From Devosia sp. (GTDB lineage: Bacteria; Pseudomonadota; Alphaproteobacteria; Rhizobiales; Devosiaceae): a stretch of 40,767 nt of DNA. Positions 9,274-17,233 of the stretch are shown piece after piece. The DNA lies in NCBI RefSeq assembly GCF_028290625.1, contig NZ_JAQGJM010000032.1:1-40767 (forward strand), in the 5' to 3' direction. Both the position numbers and the translations under genes were made by a program. Under the pieces are notes generated by a model. It saw nothing but the letters and a program-made list of their open reading frames with translations, was not told where the DNA came from and ran no database searches. Each line of letters starts with the position of its first letter. The first letter of the stretch is position 1.

Positions 9274-9501
9274 TTAGTCGGCAGGGCGGGGCACTTTCTT
9301 GACCTCTATCCAGTCCGCCATCCCGCCCAGCTTCAGGCTTCCACTCGATCCGTCGGCATCCAGTTCGGCCACCGGCCTGAACTGGTTGAGATAGACATAG
9401 AGATTGCTCGTCTGCTCCCAGAAACCATGGCTCTCGATCTCGAAGACCGTCCCGCGTTTATAGCCCTTCGTCGCGCCTTTGATCTGAACTCGGTTCGTCA
9501 T
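9274..9501 (-). CDS. Small hypothetical protein
   Basis: 75 aa from the ATG at 9501, with GGAGG 8 nt upstream. The product (MTNRVQIKGATKGYKRGTVF...) is soluble, mixed alpha/beta in look, with an aromatic-rich middle (HGFWEQTSNLYVYLNQF). No signal peptide, membrane segment or recognised motif. It is preferred over the 134-codon frame on the other strand because it has a good ribosome site and a balanced composition. It may be lineage-specific. Function unknown. Confidence 0.55.
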   Translation of the reverse strand: MTNRVQIKGATKGYKRGTVFEIESHGFWEQTSNLYVYLNQFRPVAELDADGSSGSLKLGGMADWIEVKKVPRPAD

Positions 9502-9558
9502 CCAAGCCACCTCCGCAAAGACAATTTAATGCAATTCATCGGCGCCGCAACCGCTGGG

Positions 9559-9587
9559 TTGTGATGTTCCCATCACTTTGGCATAAT
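9559..9587 (+). promoter_or_regulatory. Promoter of ABC exporter with embedded palindrome
   Basis: TTGTGA (-35, 9559-9564), 17 bp, CATAAT (-10, 9582-9587). Between the boxes lies a perfect inverted repeat GTGATG-TTCC-CATCAC (9561-9576), overlapping the -35. A repressor bound there would block the promoter. Predicted start near 9594. Confidence 0.55.
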
Positions 9588-9616
9588 GGCGGCAGTATCC
9601 GCACCGGGAGAGCAAG

Positions 9617-9724
9617 ATGAAAACCTTCGTGTCCAATCAGAAAGGAGCCGTTCATCAACAGGACATGACGCTTTATGCAATTCCAGTTCCCCTGGGCGAG
9701 GTCGCGCGCAAATGCAGCCCCTAG
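9617..9724 (+). CDS. Possible 35-codon leader ORF overlapping ABC exporter start
   Basis: Begins MKTFVSNQKGAVHQQ and ends at TAG 9722-9724. It has a better ribosome site (GGGAGA, 5 nt before the ATG at 9617) than the exporter ORF itself, and starts about 23 nt after the predicted transcription start. It overlaps the first 50 nt of the exporter frame at 9675. It could be a translated leader that couples or limits exporter translation, or it could be chance. No similarity recognised. Confidence 0.3.
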   Translation: MKTFVSNQKGAVHQQDMTLYAIPVPLGEVARKCSP

Positions 9725-11528
9725 CCACTTCCTAGTCAGACTTTTCCCACGCGTCGATAAATCGTCCGATGCATACGATGCAGCTGGGCGATTTGCGCAC
9801 GCGCGCAAATTTCTCTCGTATTATAGGCCCCACCTGCCGCTGCTCGCGGCGGACTTGGCCTGCGCCCTGCTGGTCGCCGCAACGGCGTTAGCACTGCCGC
9901 TTTGCGCCAATTACGTCACCAAGAGCCTGCTGCAACTGCCGCAGGTGCCCGAGGCCATCGGACAGATCTACCTGATGGGCGGGGTGATGCTCGCCATGCT
10001 GGCGTTGCAGGTGGCGGCGGTGTTTTTCGTCGATTACCAGGGCCATGTCATGGGCGCCCGGATCGAGAGCGAGGTCCGCAAGGAGCTGTTCGAGCACTGC
10101 CAGAAGCTGTCATTCGCGTTCTACGACAACCAGCGCGTCGGGCAGCTGATGAGCAGGATCACCAATGATTCCCTATGGCTGGGCGAGCTGTATCACCACG
10201 GCCCCGAGGACCTGTCGATTGCGGCGCTCAAGTTCTTCGGCGCGCTGCTGATCCTGTCGTTCATCGACCCGGTGCTGACCGGGCTCATTGCGGCGCTGAC
10301 GCCGTTCGCGGTGATTTACGCGCTGCATTTCAACCGGCGCATGAATGTTGCCCTCCAGGCCAGCAAGGAACGGATCGCGGCGGTCAATGAGCGGGTCGAA
10401 GATTCGCTGGCAGGCATAAGAGTGGTCCAATCGTTCGCCAATGAAGGCCTTGAGGCCAGCCGGTTCGATGAGGCCAATGGGCTGTTTCTCGAGAGCCGCA
10501 AGGACGGCTATCGTAGCGAGGCCTGGTTCTCGGTCGGGACGGCGACGTTTGCCCAATTGGTGACGGTTCTGGTGATCGTCGTCGGCGCCATCCGCGTGCT
10601 GACGGCCGAACTCAGCGTGGCCGACATGCTGACCTTCCTGCTCTGCGTGGCGGTGCTGGTCGATCCGGTGGAGCGGCTGGCCAATTTCGTGCGGCTTTGG
10701 CAGGAGGGCTATACGGGCTTCGTGCGCGCCATGGAGCTGCTGGACGTGGCGCCGGATATCGAGGATCGCCCTGGCGCAGTCGATATTGCGCGAGCAAGTG
10801 GCGCTGTCCGCTTCCGCGACGTCAGCTTTCGCTACAATGACGACGGCGCGCACGTTCTCAGCAATCTCTCGCTAGACATCGAACCGGGTGAGTTTGTCGC
10901 CCTTGTCGGTCCCTCTGGCGTCGGCAAGAGTACGCTCTGCGCCTTGATTCCTCGCTTTTACGAGGTGACGGGCGGCTCCATCCAGATCGATGGTATGGAT
11001 GTGCGCAATGTCAGCCTGGCGTCGCTGCGGCGCAATGTCGGCGTGGTGCAGCAGGACGTTTATCTGTTCAGCGGAACGGTGGCGGAAAACCTGCGCTATG
11101 GGCGCCCCGATGCCGGCGACGGCGAGATCGTGGCGGCGGCCAGGGCGGCCAATGCGCATGATTTCATCAGCGCCCTGCCCCGCGGTTACGACACCGATAT
11201 CGGGCAACGCGGGGTGAAATTGTCGGGCGGGCAGAAACAGCGGCTGACCATTGCCCGCGCTTTCCTCAAGGACCCCGCGATCCTGATCTTCGATGAAGCC
11301 ACCAGCGCGCTGGATAATGAGAGCGAACGCGCAGTGCAGCAGGCGCTGCTCCAGCTCACCACGGGGCGGACCACCATCGTCATCGCGCATCGCCTGTCGA
11401 CGGTGCGCAATGCGGACCGGATTTTGGTGCTGACCGAGGATGGGATCGCCGAGCAAGGCACCCACGAGGTGCTGATGGCGGCTGGTGGTCTGTATGCGGC
11501 GCTGCACTCGGTGCAGGCCAGCATCTGA
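9675..11528 (+). CDS. ABC transporter, fused permease and ATPase (MsbA-like half transporter)
   Basis: 617 aa. The N-terminal half (about residues 45-335) has six membrane helices of the ABC type 1 exporter fold (LPLLAADLACALLVAATALA; FVDYQGHVMGARIESEVRKE). The C-terminal half is the nucleotide-binding domain: Walker A GPSGVGKST at 412-420, Q-loop VVQQDVYLF, signature LSGGQKQR at 516-523, Walker B ILIFDEATSALD from about 536, and H-loop IAHRLSTV. Such half transporters dimerise in the inner membrane and export lipids, peptides or drugs; the substrate is not shown here. The start at 9675 has a weak ribosome site, and a leader ORF overlaps it. It is a single-gene unit ending at a shared hairpin with the convergent Tim44 gene. 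Confidence 0.92.
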   Translation: MQFQFPWARSRANAAPSHFLVRLFPRVDKSSDAYDAAGRFAHARKFLSYYRPHLPLLAADLACALLVAATALALPLCANYVTKSLLQLPQVPEAIGQIYLMGGVMLAMLALQVAAVFFVDYQGHVMGARIESEVRKELFEHCQKLSFAFYDNQRVGQLMSRITNDSLWLGELYHHGPEDLSIAALKFFGALLILSFIDPVLTGLIAALTPFAVIYALHFNRRMNVALQASKERIAAVNERVEDSLAGIRVVQSFANEGLEASRFDEANGLFLESRKDGYRSEAWFSVGTATFAQLVTVLVIVVGAIRVLTAELSVADMLTFLLCVAVLVDPVERLANFVRLWQEGYTGFVRAMELLDVAPDIEDRPGAVDIARASGAVRFRDVSFRYNDDGAHVLSNLSLDIEPGEFVALVGPSGVGKSTLCALIPRFYEVTGGSIQIDGMDVRNVSLASLRRNVGVVQQDVYLFSGTVAENLRYGRPDAGDGEIVAAARAANAHDFISALPRGYDTDIGQRGVKLSGGQKQRLTIARAFLKDPAILIFDEATSALDNESERAVQQALLQLTTGRTTIVIAHRLSTVRNADRILVLTEDGIAEQGTHEVLMAAGGLYAALHSVQASI

Positions 11529-11530
11529 GA

Positions 11531-11565
11531 TAGAAAATCGGCGGCTCCGGTTGGGAGCCGCCGAT
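11531..11565 (-). terminator. Terminator hairpin between convergent genes
   Basis: Perfect 12 bp stem ATCGGCGGCTCC / GGAGCCGCCGAT with a 5 nt loop (11537-11565). On the minus strand it is followed by TTTTCTA, so it mainly ends the Tim44-domain transcript. It could also slow the plus-strand exporter transcript, which lacks a T run. Confidence 0.75.
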
Positions 11566-11571
11566 GATTCA

Positions 11572-12522
11572 TCAGGCCTGTTGAATGGCGGACAGCTTCC
11601 ACTCGCTGCCGCGGGTCCGCACGAACGTCCACAGCTCTGTGGTGTCGGTGGCCACGTCCGCATCTCCCTCCACGATGCGCCCGCTCTCGCGGTCGCGCGT
11701 CACGTCGATGGACGAATAGTGCATCGCGGCGGTCGCGTAATCCTGGCTGCCTTCGCGCCAGCTTTCGGCCACGTCGCCCTTGAGCAGCTTGACCTCGGAT
11801 ACCTCATTCTTGAGGCCCTTGGAGGCATTCTCGCCCAGTTCCTCGGAGAGATACGACATCATTTCGGGCGTCGTCAGTTGGCGCAGCGCCGAATAGTCCT
11901 CGCGTCCGAAGGCAAACTGGACTTCGCGCAGCATATCTTCGAACCGATCGAGGTCCGCAGCCTTGACGCCGAGTTCATCGGGATTGCGTGGCGCGCGCGA
12001 AGGGCCACTGCCGCGTTGCCCGGACAGACCACCAAGCGGCGATGGGCCCGAACCACCTGAGTAGTTCATTCCGGCTGCCGCAGGCTGCCTGGAATTGCGC
12101 GAGAGCACTCCCATCACGAAGCGAATGACGAAGAAGATCAGCGCGCCTTGCACGAGCAGGCCGAAAAGGCCGGCCACGCCGCCAAAGCCGTGTCCAAGAA
12201 AGAGACCGAAAAGGCCACCGAGCATGATGCCGCTCAACAATGAGCCACCAAAACCACCGAACATCGAGCGGGGCTGCGTCGTCTGCGCACCGGGACGCGG
12301 CGCGGCGGTCGTCTGACCGGGCGTCATGCTGCGCTGCACCGGGGCGGTGATATTGGGCGAGGTAGGCGTCGCTGGCGCGGTCTGGAAGGTGCGCGTGCCG
12401 CGGCTACCAAAGCTGCCGCCACGCCGGGCTTCGGCCTGGTCGACCGACACCATCGAAAGAGCCATCACCAGCATTGCAAACAGGCTGGCTAGTCGAAAGC
12501 CCCTGGAGGCGAACATGAGCAT
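11572..12522 (-). CDS. Tim44-like domain membrane protein
   Basis: 316 aa. It has an N-terminal signal/anchor (about residues 8-32, ending DQAEARRGG), then a Gly/Thr/Pro-rich low-complexity stretch with FGSRGTRTFQTAPA, then a hydrophobic glycine-rich section (about 90-150; GGLFGLFLGHGFGGVAGLFG). The C-terminal soluble domain (about 180-316) matches the Tim44/Tim44-like pattern (DLDRFEDMLREVQFAFGRED ... TELWTFVRTRGSEWKLSAIQ). Bacterial members are inner-membrane proteins of unclear role, proposed to act at the membrane with periplasmic or translocation partners. AAGGA lies just before the ATG at 12522; a second ATG is at 12516. Its stop is 6 nt before the terminator stem. Confidence 0.88.
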   Translation of the reverse strand: MLMFASRGFRLASLFAMLVMALSMVSVDQAEARRGGSFGSRGTRTFQTAPATPTSPNITAPVQRSMTPGQTTAAPRPGAQTTQPRSMFGGFGGSLLSGIMLGGLFGLFLGHGFGGVAGLFGLLVQGALIFFVIRFVMGVLSRNSRQPAAAGMNYSGGSGPSPLGGLSGQRGSGPSRAPRNPDELGVKAADLDRFEDMLREVQFAFGREDYSALRQLTTPEMMSYLSEELGENASKGLKNEVSEVKLLKGDVAESWREGSQDYATAAMHYSSIDVTRDRESGRIVEGDADVATDTTELWTFVRTRGSEWKLSAIQQA

Positions 12523-12534
12523 CGTTCCTTATAA

Positions 12535-12552
12535 CGTCGGATAATCCCGACG
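12535..12552. promoter_or_regulatory. Inverted repeat upstream of Tim44-domain gene
   Basis: CGTCGG-ATAATC-CCGACG, perfect 6 bp arms, 13 nt before the start codon of the Tim44-domain gene. It could be an operator or a small mRNA hairpin near the ribosome site; short enough to be chance. Confidence 0.25.
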
Positions 12553-12592
12553 AGATATAGGGAGGGATACCGGGAAATTGTAGTGCGCCCAG

Positions 12593-12622
12593 CGAATATT
12601 GCCGCCGGGCGCCGGATATTCG
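12593..12622 (-). terminator. Hairpin after katA
   Basis: Arms CGAATAT / ATATTCG (7 bp) around a GC-rich 16 nt centre, 7 nt past the katA stop. There is no T run, so it may be an RNA-stabilising hairpin rather than a true terminator. Confidence 0.35.
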
Positions 12623-12629
12623 GTGCGGA

Positions 12630-14138
12630 TTATTCCGCGGCGTCGGCCGCGCTACCCTCTTCGGCCGAGATAGTGTCGGCTGGCTTGCCCGCCAGTTTTG
12701 CCCGCGCCGCGCGGATACCCAGCGAATAGGCCGGATCGATCAGCGCGAAATGCGCCAACTGCCGCTCGATGATCTCGTCCGGCACGCCGTCCATGGCAGC
12801 GGCGAGGTTGTCGTAGAGCCGGCCCTTCTGCGCATCGTCGAACAGGTTCCACAGCGCGCGCGGCTGGCCATAATCGTCATTGCCATCGCGGTGGTTGTAG
12901 CGGTCTGCATCGCCCACGATCCGCAGCGGCGGCTCCTGGATCGACTTGTCCTCGACCGGACCGCCAAAGCTGTTGGGCTCGTAATAGGCATCCGGATTGC
13001 CGGTCTTGATCCCGCCATAGACGTTCATCTGCCCATCGCGGTGGTAATGATGCACCGGCGAATGCGGCTGGTTGACCGGGATCGACTCGTAATGCGTGCC
13101 CAGCCGGTAGCGATGCGCGTCCGCATAGGAGAACACGCGCGCCTGCAACATCTTGTCGGGCGAATAGCCGATACCCGGCACCTTGTTGGACGGCGAGAAG
13201 GCGGCCTGCTCGATCTGGGCGAAGTAGTTATCCGCATTGCGGTTCAGCTCGACGATACCGACCTCGATCTGCGGATAATCGGCATGCGGCCAAACCTTGG
13301 TCAGGTCGAACGGGTTGTACGGGGTCTTGTCCGCATCCGCCTCGGGCATGATCTGCACTTCCATGCGCCAGCGCGGGAATTCGCCGCGCTCGATGCCGCC
13401 GAACAGCTCTTCCTGATAGGTCTCGCGGCTCTGGCCGATGATCTTCTCGGCTTCGCCATTGGTATAGTGACGATGGCCCTGCAGCGTCTTGAAGTGGAAC
13501 TTCACCCAGAAGCGTTCGCCCTCGGCGTTCCAGAACGAATAGGTGTGGCTGCCATAGCCGTTCATGTACATCGGCGCGACCGGCAGGCCGCGATCGGAGA
13601 ACAGCGTGGTGACCTGGTGCAGCGACTCGGGGCTCTGGCTCCAGAAATCCCACATTGCGGTCTTGGAGCGCAGGTTGGTCTTGGGATGGCGCTTCTGCGT
13701 ATGGATGAAGTCGGGGAACTTCAGCGGATCGCGCACGAAGAACACCGGCGTGTTGTTGCCAACCAGATCCCAGTTGCCTTGCTCGGTATAGAACTTGAAC
13801 GAGAAGCCGCGCACGTCGCGCTCGGCATCGGCCGCGCCCATTTCACCGGCCACGGTGGAGAACCGGATCAGCAGGTCGGTCTTTTTTCCCACTTCGCCGA
13901 ACACCTTGGCGATGGTGTACTTTGAAATATCATTGGTGATGGTCAGGGTGCCGAACGCGCCCCAGCCCTTGGCATGCACGACACGCTCGGGAATGCGCTC
14001 GCGATTCTGATGCGCCAGCTTTTCGAGCAGCTGATAATCCTGCAGCAGGACGGGGCCGCGGGCGCCGGCGGTCTCGACATTCTGGTTATCCGGAACGGGC
14101 GCTCCGGCGCTGGTGGTCATGACTGGTTTGTCGGACAT
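12630..14138 (-). CDS. katA: Catalase, small-subunit monofunctional
   Basis: 502 aa. Breaks hydrogen peroxide into water and oxygen using heme b. The distal catalytic His55 lies in [13 protein letters not shown], Asn128 in VGNNTPVFF, and the proximal heme ligand Tyr338 in [14 protein letters not shown]. The length of about 500 aa, without a flavodoxin-like C-terminal domain, fits the small-subunit (clade 3) catalases. The start at 14138 is chosen because GGGGAGA is 5 nt upstream; the same frame stays open to 14501 but that would run through the divergent oxyR gene. It shares a 102 bp promoter region with oxyR containing an OxyR box, so peroxide induction is very likely. Symbol katA rather than another catalase name is by similarity. 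Confidence 0.95.
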   Translation of the reverse strand: MSDKPVMTTSAGAPVPDNQNVETAGARGPVLLQDYQLLEKLAHQNRERIPERVVHAKGWGAFGTLTITNDISKYTIAKVFGEVGKKTDLLIRFSTVAGEMGAADAERDVRGFSFKFYTEQGNWDLVGNNTPVFFVRDPLKFPDFIHTQKRHPKTNLRSKTAMWDFWSQSPESLHQVTTLFSDRGLPVAPMYMNGYGSHTYSFWNAEGERFWVKFHFKTLQGHRHYTNGEAEKIIGQSRETYQEELFGGIERGEFPRWRMEVQIMPEADADKTPYNPFDLTKVWPHADYPQIEVGIVELNRNADNYFAQIEQAAFSPSNKVPGIGYSPDKMLQARVFSYADAHRYRLGTHYESIPVNQPHSPVHHYHRDGQMNVYGGIKTGNPDAYYEPNSFGGPVEDKSIQEPPLRIVGDADRYNHRDGNDDYGQPRALWNLFDDAQKGRLYDNLAAAMDGVPDEIIERQLAHFALIDPAYSLGIRAARAKLAGKPADTISAEEGSAADAAE

Positions 14139-14157
14139 GGTCGTCTCCCCTGTAACA

Positions 14158-14185
14158 ATTCTAAACTGGCGCTGTTTTGGGCCAA
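14158..14185 (-). promoter_or_regulatory. Candidate katA promoter
   Basis: On the minus strand TTGGCC (14185-14180), a 16 bp spacer, then TAGAAT (14163-14158). The OxyR box centre at 14221 would lie about 70 bp upstream of the predicted start, the usual place for LysR-type activation. Confidence 0.45.
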
Positions 14186-14202
14186 GTGGCCCCATTAGGC
14201 AA

Positions 14203-14239
14203 ATTGATTGATCCTCTTGGCATGATAAGGTGAGCCTAT
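14203..14239. promoter_or_regulatory. OxyR operator between katA and oxyR
   Basis: Four half-sites with exact 7 bp spacing: ATTG (14203), CTCT (14214), ATAA (14225), CTAT (14236). The known OxyR consensus is ATAG-N7-CTAT-N7-ATAG-N7-CTAT; 13 of 16 positions match. The right half also forms a perfect palindrome CATGATA-N9-TATCATG that runs into the oxyR start codon (14241). Confidence 0.7.
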
Positions 14240-14240
14240 C

Positions 14241-15146
14241 ATGACACTTTCGCTCAAACAGATGCGCTATGCCGTGGCGGTGGCTGAAGAGCGCCACTTT
14301 GGCCGCGCCGCGCTGGCCTGCAATATCAGCCAGCCGGCCCTCTCCCAACAGATTGCCCAGATCGAGGCCGAGTGCGGCACGCCATTGTTCGACCGGCTGA
14401 ACCGCGCCGTGCTGCCAACCCCGTTCGGCCTCGAATTCATCGAGCGCGCTCGCGACGTACTCGACAGCGCCGACGCCTTGATCGCCTTCATGGCCGGCCA
14501 TAAGGGCGACCCGCAGCGCGCCATCCGCTTCGGCCTCATTCCCACCGTCGCGCCCTATCTGCTGCCGGCGATATTTCCGGCGCTGGCCGACGCCCTGCCC
14601 GATCTAGCCTTTGCCGTCAGCGAAAACCGCACCGATGCCCTGCTGGCCGGGCTCACCGAGGGGAGCCTCGATATCGCGCTGATCGGCACCACGGCACCAA
14701 CCGAAGGCGTCAAGTTCGCCAGCGTGGCGCTGTTCGACGATCCGTTCGTGCTGGCCACCAGCCGCGATGAGACCACCGCCAACCCGGTGTCGCTGAGTTC
14801 ACTGCGGCCCGAACGCATCCTGCTGCTAGACGAGGGCCACTGTTTTCGCGACCAGACCATCGCCGCGTGCCGCCTCGGTGCCGATCCAGCCGGGCGCACG
14901 TTCGCTGCCACTTCGCTATCGACCATCGTCGAGTTCGTCGCCAATGGCCAAGGCGTTACGCTGCTGCCCAGCATTGCCGTGCGCAAGGAAGCCTCCGATC
15001 CGCGCATCTCCATCCATCCGCTGGCCATGCCGGGCGCCGGCCGCCGCCTCTCGCTGGTCTGGCGCGAGGGCAGCCCGTTCGCGCCGACTTTCGAGCGCAT
15101 CGGCCAAGTGATCCGCGCAACCCGGCCTGCCGATAACGCGGGCTGA
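14241..15146 (+). CDS. oxyR: Hydrogen peroxide-sensing LysR regulator OxyR
   Basis: 301 aa. N-terminal winged helix (about residues 4-63; [18 protein letters not shown]), then the LysR effector domain. The redox cysteines of OxyR are present with the exact spacing: Cys201 in DEGHCFRDQ and Cys210 in IAACR, nine apart as in E. coli Cys199/Cys208. Peroxide forms a disulfide between them and turns the protein into an activator. It diverges from katA across an OxyR-type operator, so it should control both itself and katA. No ribosome site is visible before the ATG because the operator palindrome occupies that place; translation may be from a very short leader. The start fits the family N-terminus. 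Confidence 0.95.
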   Translation: MTLSLKQMRYAVAVAEERHFGRAALACNISQPALSQQIAQIEAECGTPLFDRLNRAVLPTPFGLEFIERARDVLDSADALIAFMAGHKGDPQRAIRFGLIPTVAPYLLPAIFPALADALPDLAFAVSENRTDALLAGLTEGSLDIALIGTTAPTEGVKFASVALFDDPFVLATSRDETTANPVSLSSLRPERILLLDEGHCFRDQTIAACRLGADPAGRTFAATSLSTIVEFVANGQGVTLLPSIAVRKEASDPRISIHPLAMPGAGRRLSLVWREGSPFAPTFERIGQVIRATRPADNAG

Positions 15147-15199
15147 ACCAAACCGACGTTCACGCCGTTGTGCCTGATAATGCAAATCGGGAATGGGTC

Positions 15200-16144
15200 A
15201 TGGGCGAGCATCGCTACCATGTCGTGCTCAATGCGAATGCGGGCACGGCCAACGCAACCGGCGTTACCAAGGCCGGGTTGCAGGAAATGTTCGAGGCGAA
15301 CGGGCTGCAGGCGGAAATCGATGCGGATGCCAGCCAGCCGATGGCGGACCGCGTGGCCCGCGCCGTCGCGAGCGAGGCTAATATCGTCGTTGCAGCGGGC
15401 GGAGACGGCACGATTACGGCGCTGGCGGACGCCCTTGTCGATAGCCCAAAAAGCCTCGCCATCCTGCCGCTTGGCACGGTGAATGCCCTGGCCAAGGACC
15501 TCAAGGTTCCGCTCGACCTTGCCGCCGCCGTCGCCAGCTTGGTGACCGCGACACCGCAGAGCATCGATGTCGGCGAAGTCAACGGTCGGGTGTTTCTGCA
15601 TAAGGTAGTGGTCGGGTTCATCCCCGGCGTGGCAGCGGGTCGCGAACATATCCGGGGCAACCAGACTATGGCCGCCAAGCTGGGCCTGTTGCGCTACTTC
15701 TTCCGGCGACTGGCACGCTCGCGCCGCATAGCGGTGGTGATCGATACCGATATGAGCAACGCCAGGGCGGAGCGGGTGCAGGCCATCGCGATCGCCAGCA
15801 ATGCCTATAACGAGGGTTTCGGTCAGTTTTTTCACCGCGAAAATCTCGATCGGGGAACGCTGACGCTCTATGTTCTCAAGCACTTCACCTTCGCCGATTT
15901 CGTGCGGCTGACCGGCGGCATGCTGTTGGGACGCTGGCGCGACGACGAGGCGCTACGGGTGGAAAGCATCACTGCGGCGACCATCCGCAGCCACAAGGCC
16001 CTGCTCAAGGTGATGTTCGACGGCGAGGTAGAGACCATGAGAACGCCGCTGGTCTTCCGCATAAGGCCACTGGCGCTATCGGTTTTGACGCCTGTGGACG
16101 TCGGGACGCCGGCGACACCCGACATGGCGGGCGCCACGCCATGA
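15200..16144 (+). CDS. Diacylglycerol/sphingosine kinase-family lipid kinase
   Basis: 314 aa from the ATG at 15200 (GGGAA 8 nt upstream); a GTG at 15170 is an alternative. Soluble cytoplasmic enzyme of the DAGK catalytic family, which transfers phosphate from ATP to lipids. The nucleotide-binding GGDGT is at residues 67-71, followed by LPLGTVNALAKDL (about 90-102), the family's LGTxN motif. No membrane helix, unlike the DgkA type. The substrate may be diacylglycerol or another lipid alcohol. Its TGA overlaps the ATG of the metallophosphoesterase gene (ATGA), indicating one transcript and coupled translation. It follows oxyR by 53 bp on the same strand, so partial co-transcription is possible. 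Confidence 0.9.
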   Translation: MGEHRYHVVLNANAGTANATGVTKAGLQEMFEANGLQAEIDADASQPMADRVARAVASEANIVVAAGGDGTITALADALVDSPKSLAILPLGTVNALAKDLKVPLDLAAAVASLVTATPQSIDVGEVNGRVFLHKVVVGFIPGVAAGREHIRGNQTMAAKLGLLRYFFRRLARSRRIAVVIDTDMSNARAERVQAIAIASNAYNEGFGQFFHRENLDRGTLTLYVLKHFTFADFVRLTGGMLLGRWRDDEALRVESITAATIRSHKALLKVMFDGEVETMRTPLVFRIRPLALSVLTPVDVGTPATPDMAGATP

Positions 16145-16968
16145 AGCTTATTCATGTGTCGGACCTGCATTTTGGTCACCACGATCCCAAGGCTGCAGAG
16201 AGCCTCGCCGCAGACATTGCCAGCCAGAAGCCTGACCTGATCGTGGCGAGCGGCGATTTCACTCAGGTGGGCAGCAAGGAAGAATTCATCCAGGCCCGGG
16301 CCTTCCTCGATACGCTGGAGGCGCCGGTGTTCGCCGTGCCGGGCAATCATGACGTTCCGGCCGTCAATATTCTGCGCCGGTTTCTCAATCCCTACGGCCT
16401 TTACCGAAAATACATCGCCAAAGACCTCGAGCCAATGCTGGAAGTGGATGGCGTGGTGTTTGTCGGCATGCGGACGGCTCGGCGGGCGCGCCTCGAATGG
16501 AACTGGGGCCATGGCACGATTTCGCGCGACCAGTTGGAGCACCTCGAACACCGGTTCGCGCAAGCATCGCCCAATGCGATCCGGGTGATCGTCGCCCATC
16601 ACCCATTGCTGTTTCCCACCGAGCCGATGGTGCAGAAGACCAAGCGGGTCAAACGCGCCGACGAAGCGCTGGAAACCTTTGCGGGCCTGGGCGTGCGGCT
16701 GGTGCTATCCGGCCATTTCCACCTCTCCTATGTGCGCAAGCACGAGGCCAAGGGAACGACCAAGGAGGGCGAACCCACCGGTTTGCGGAAGTCCGCGGTC
16801 GCGCCCATCCTCATTGCGCAAGCGTCCTCGACCATCTCCACGCGTCTGCGCGGCGAGGCCAATGCCTACAATATCATCGAGATCAGCTCGCAGCGGATCG
16901 CGATCACGGTACGCGAATGGCTGAACGAGAAATGGGTGACGCGAGAAAAAGAGTCGGAGCCGGTCTGA
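16141..16968 (+). CDS. Calcineurin-like metallophosphoesterase
   Basis: 275 aa. The two-metal site is complete: Asp8 and His10 in HVSDLHFGH, Asp39 in VASGDF, Asn69-His70 in VPGNHD, a further His in VIVAHHPLLFP, and GHFH near residue 195. This order matches class III phosphodiesterases, which cleave phosphodiester or pyrophosphate bonds, including lipid-linked and cyclic nucleotide substrates. It overlaps the lipid kinase gene by 4 nt, so the two products probably act on related phospholipid compounds, one adding and one removing phosphate; this is inference. No signal peptide, hence cytoplasmic. A GC-rich hairpin follows the stop. Confidence 0.9.
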   Translation: MKLIHVSDLHFGHHDPKAAESLAADIASQKPDLIVASGDFTQVGSKEEFIQARAFLDTLEAPVFAVPGNHDVPAVNILRRFLNPYGLYRKYIAKDLEPMLEVDGVVFVGMRTARRARLEWNWGHGTISRDQLEHLEHRFAQASPNAIRVIVAHHPLLFPTEPMVQKTKRVKRADEALETFAGLGVRLVLSGHFHLSYVRKHEAKGTTKEGEPTGLRKSAVAPILIAQASSTISTRLRGEANAYNIIEISSQRIAITVREWLNEKWVTREKESEPV

Positions 16969-16994
16969 GGTTATCCGGCCCGATCAGGGGAGTG

Positions 16995-17021
16995 ATCGGC
17001 GCCACCCAGGGCAGCGCCGAT
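16995..17021. terminator. Hairpin between convergent genes
   Basis: Perfect 8 bp stem ATCGGCGC / GCGCCGAT with an 11 nt loop, 26 nt past the phosphoesterase stop and 15 nt past the DUF2934 stop. No T run on either strand, so only a candidate terminator. Confidence 0.4.
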
Positions 17022-17035
17022 TGGTTTGGCCCGAA

Positions 17036-17233
17036 CTATCGCAGATCGGCGCCAGGGAGCGGCACGACCGGCGGAAGGATGGACTGATCGTCGGCGGCAG
17101 CGACATCGCCTTCATCGGCTAGCAATTCCTTGGCGGCGTGCCAGTAATCGTCATCCTTGCCCTCCGGGGAGCCATCCCGTTCCCAAAGCTGGTAGGCGAG
17201 TTCGCGGATTTTCTCGTCGGTGACTTCAGCCAT
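17036..17233 (-). CDS. DUF2934 small protein
   Basis: 65 aa from the ATG at 17233, with GGAGG 5 nt upstream. The core IRELAYQLWERDGSPEGKDD followed by YWHAAKELL matches DUF2934, a short helical domain common in Rhizobiales, often in stress-related or small stand-alone proteins of unknown role. The C-terminus is acidic then proline-rich (SILPPVVPLPGADLR). A longer frame to 17323 is open but has no better start. It converges with the phosphoesterase gene. Confidence 0.85.
   Translation of the reverse strand: MAEVTDEKIRELAYQLWERDGSPEGKDDDYWHAAKELLADEGDVAAADDQSILPPVVPLPGADLR

Noticed and set aside
9160..9564. 134-codon plus-strand frame after the porin terminator
   Set aside because: No ribosome site, begins inside the terminator, and the opposite strand carries a better small gene.
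12750..13925. 391-codon plus-strand frame opposite katA
   Set aside because: A shadow of the GC-rich catalase gene; its translation shows no family pattern and katA is intact. The same applies to the 465-codon frame opposite the tolC-like gene and to many others.
14139..14501. N-terminal extension of the catalase frame by about 120 codons
   Set aside because: It runs antisense through the oxyR DNA-binding domain and the shared operator. The ATG at 14138 has a strong ribosome site and a family-like N-terminus.
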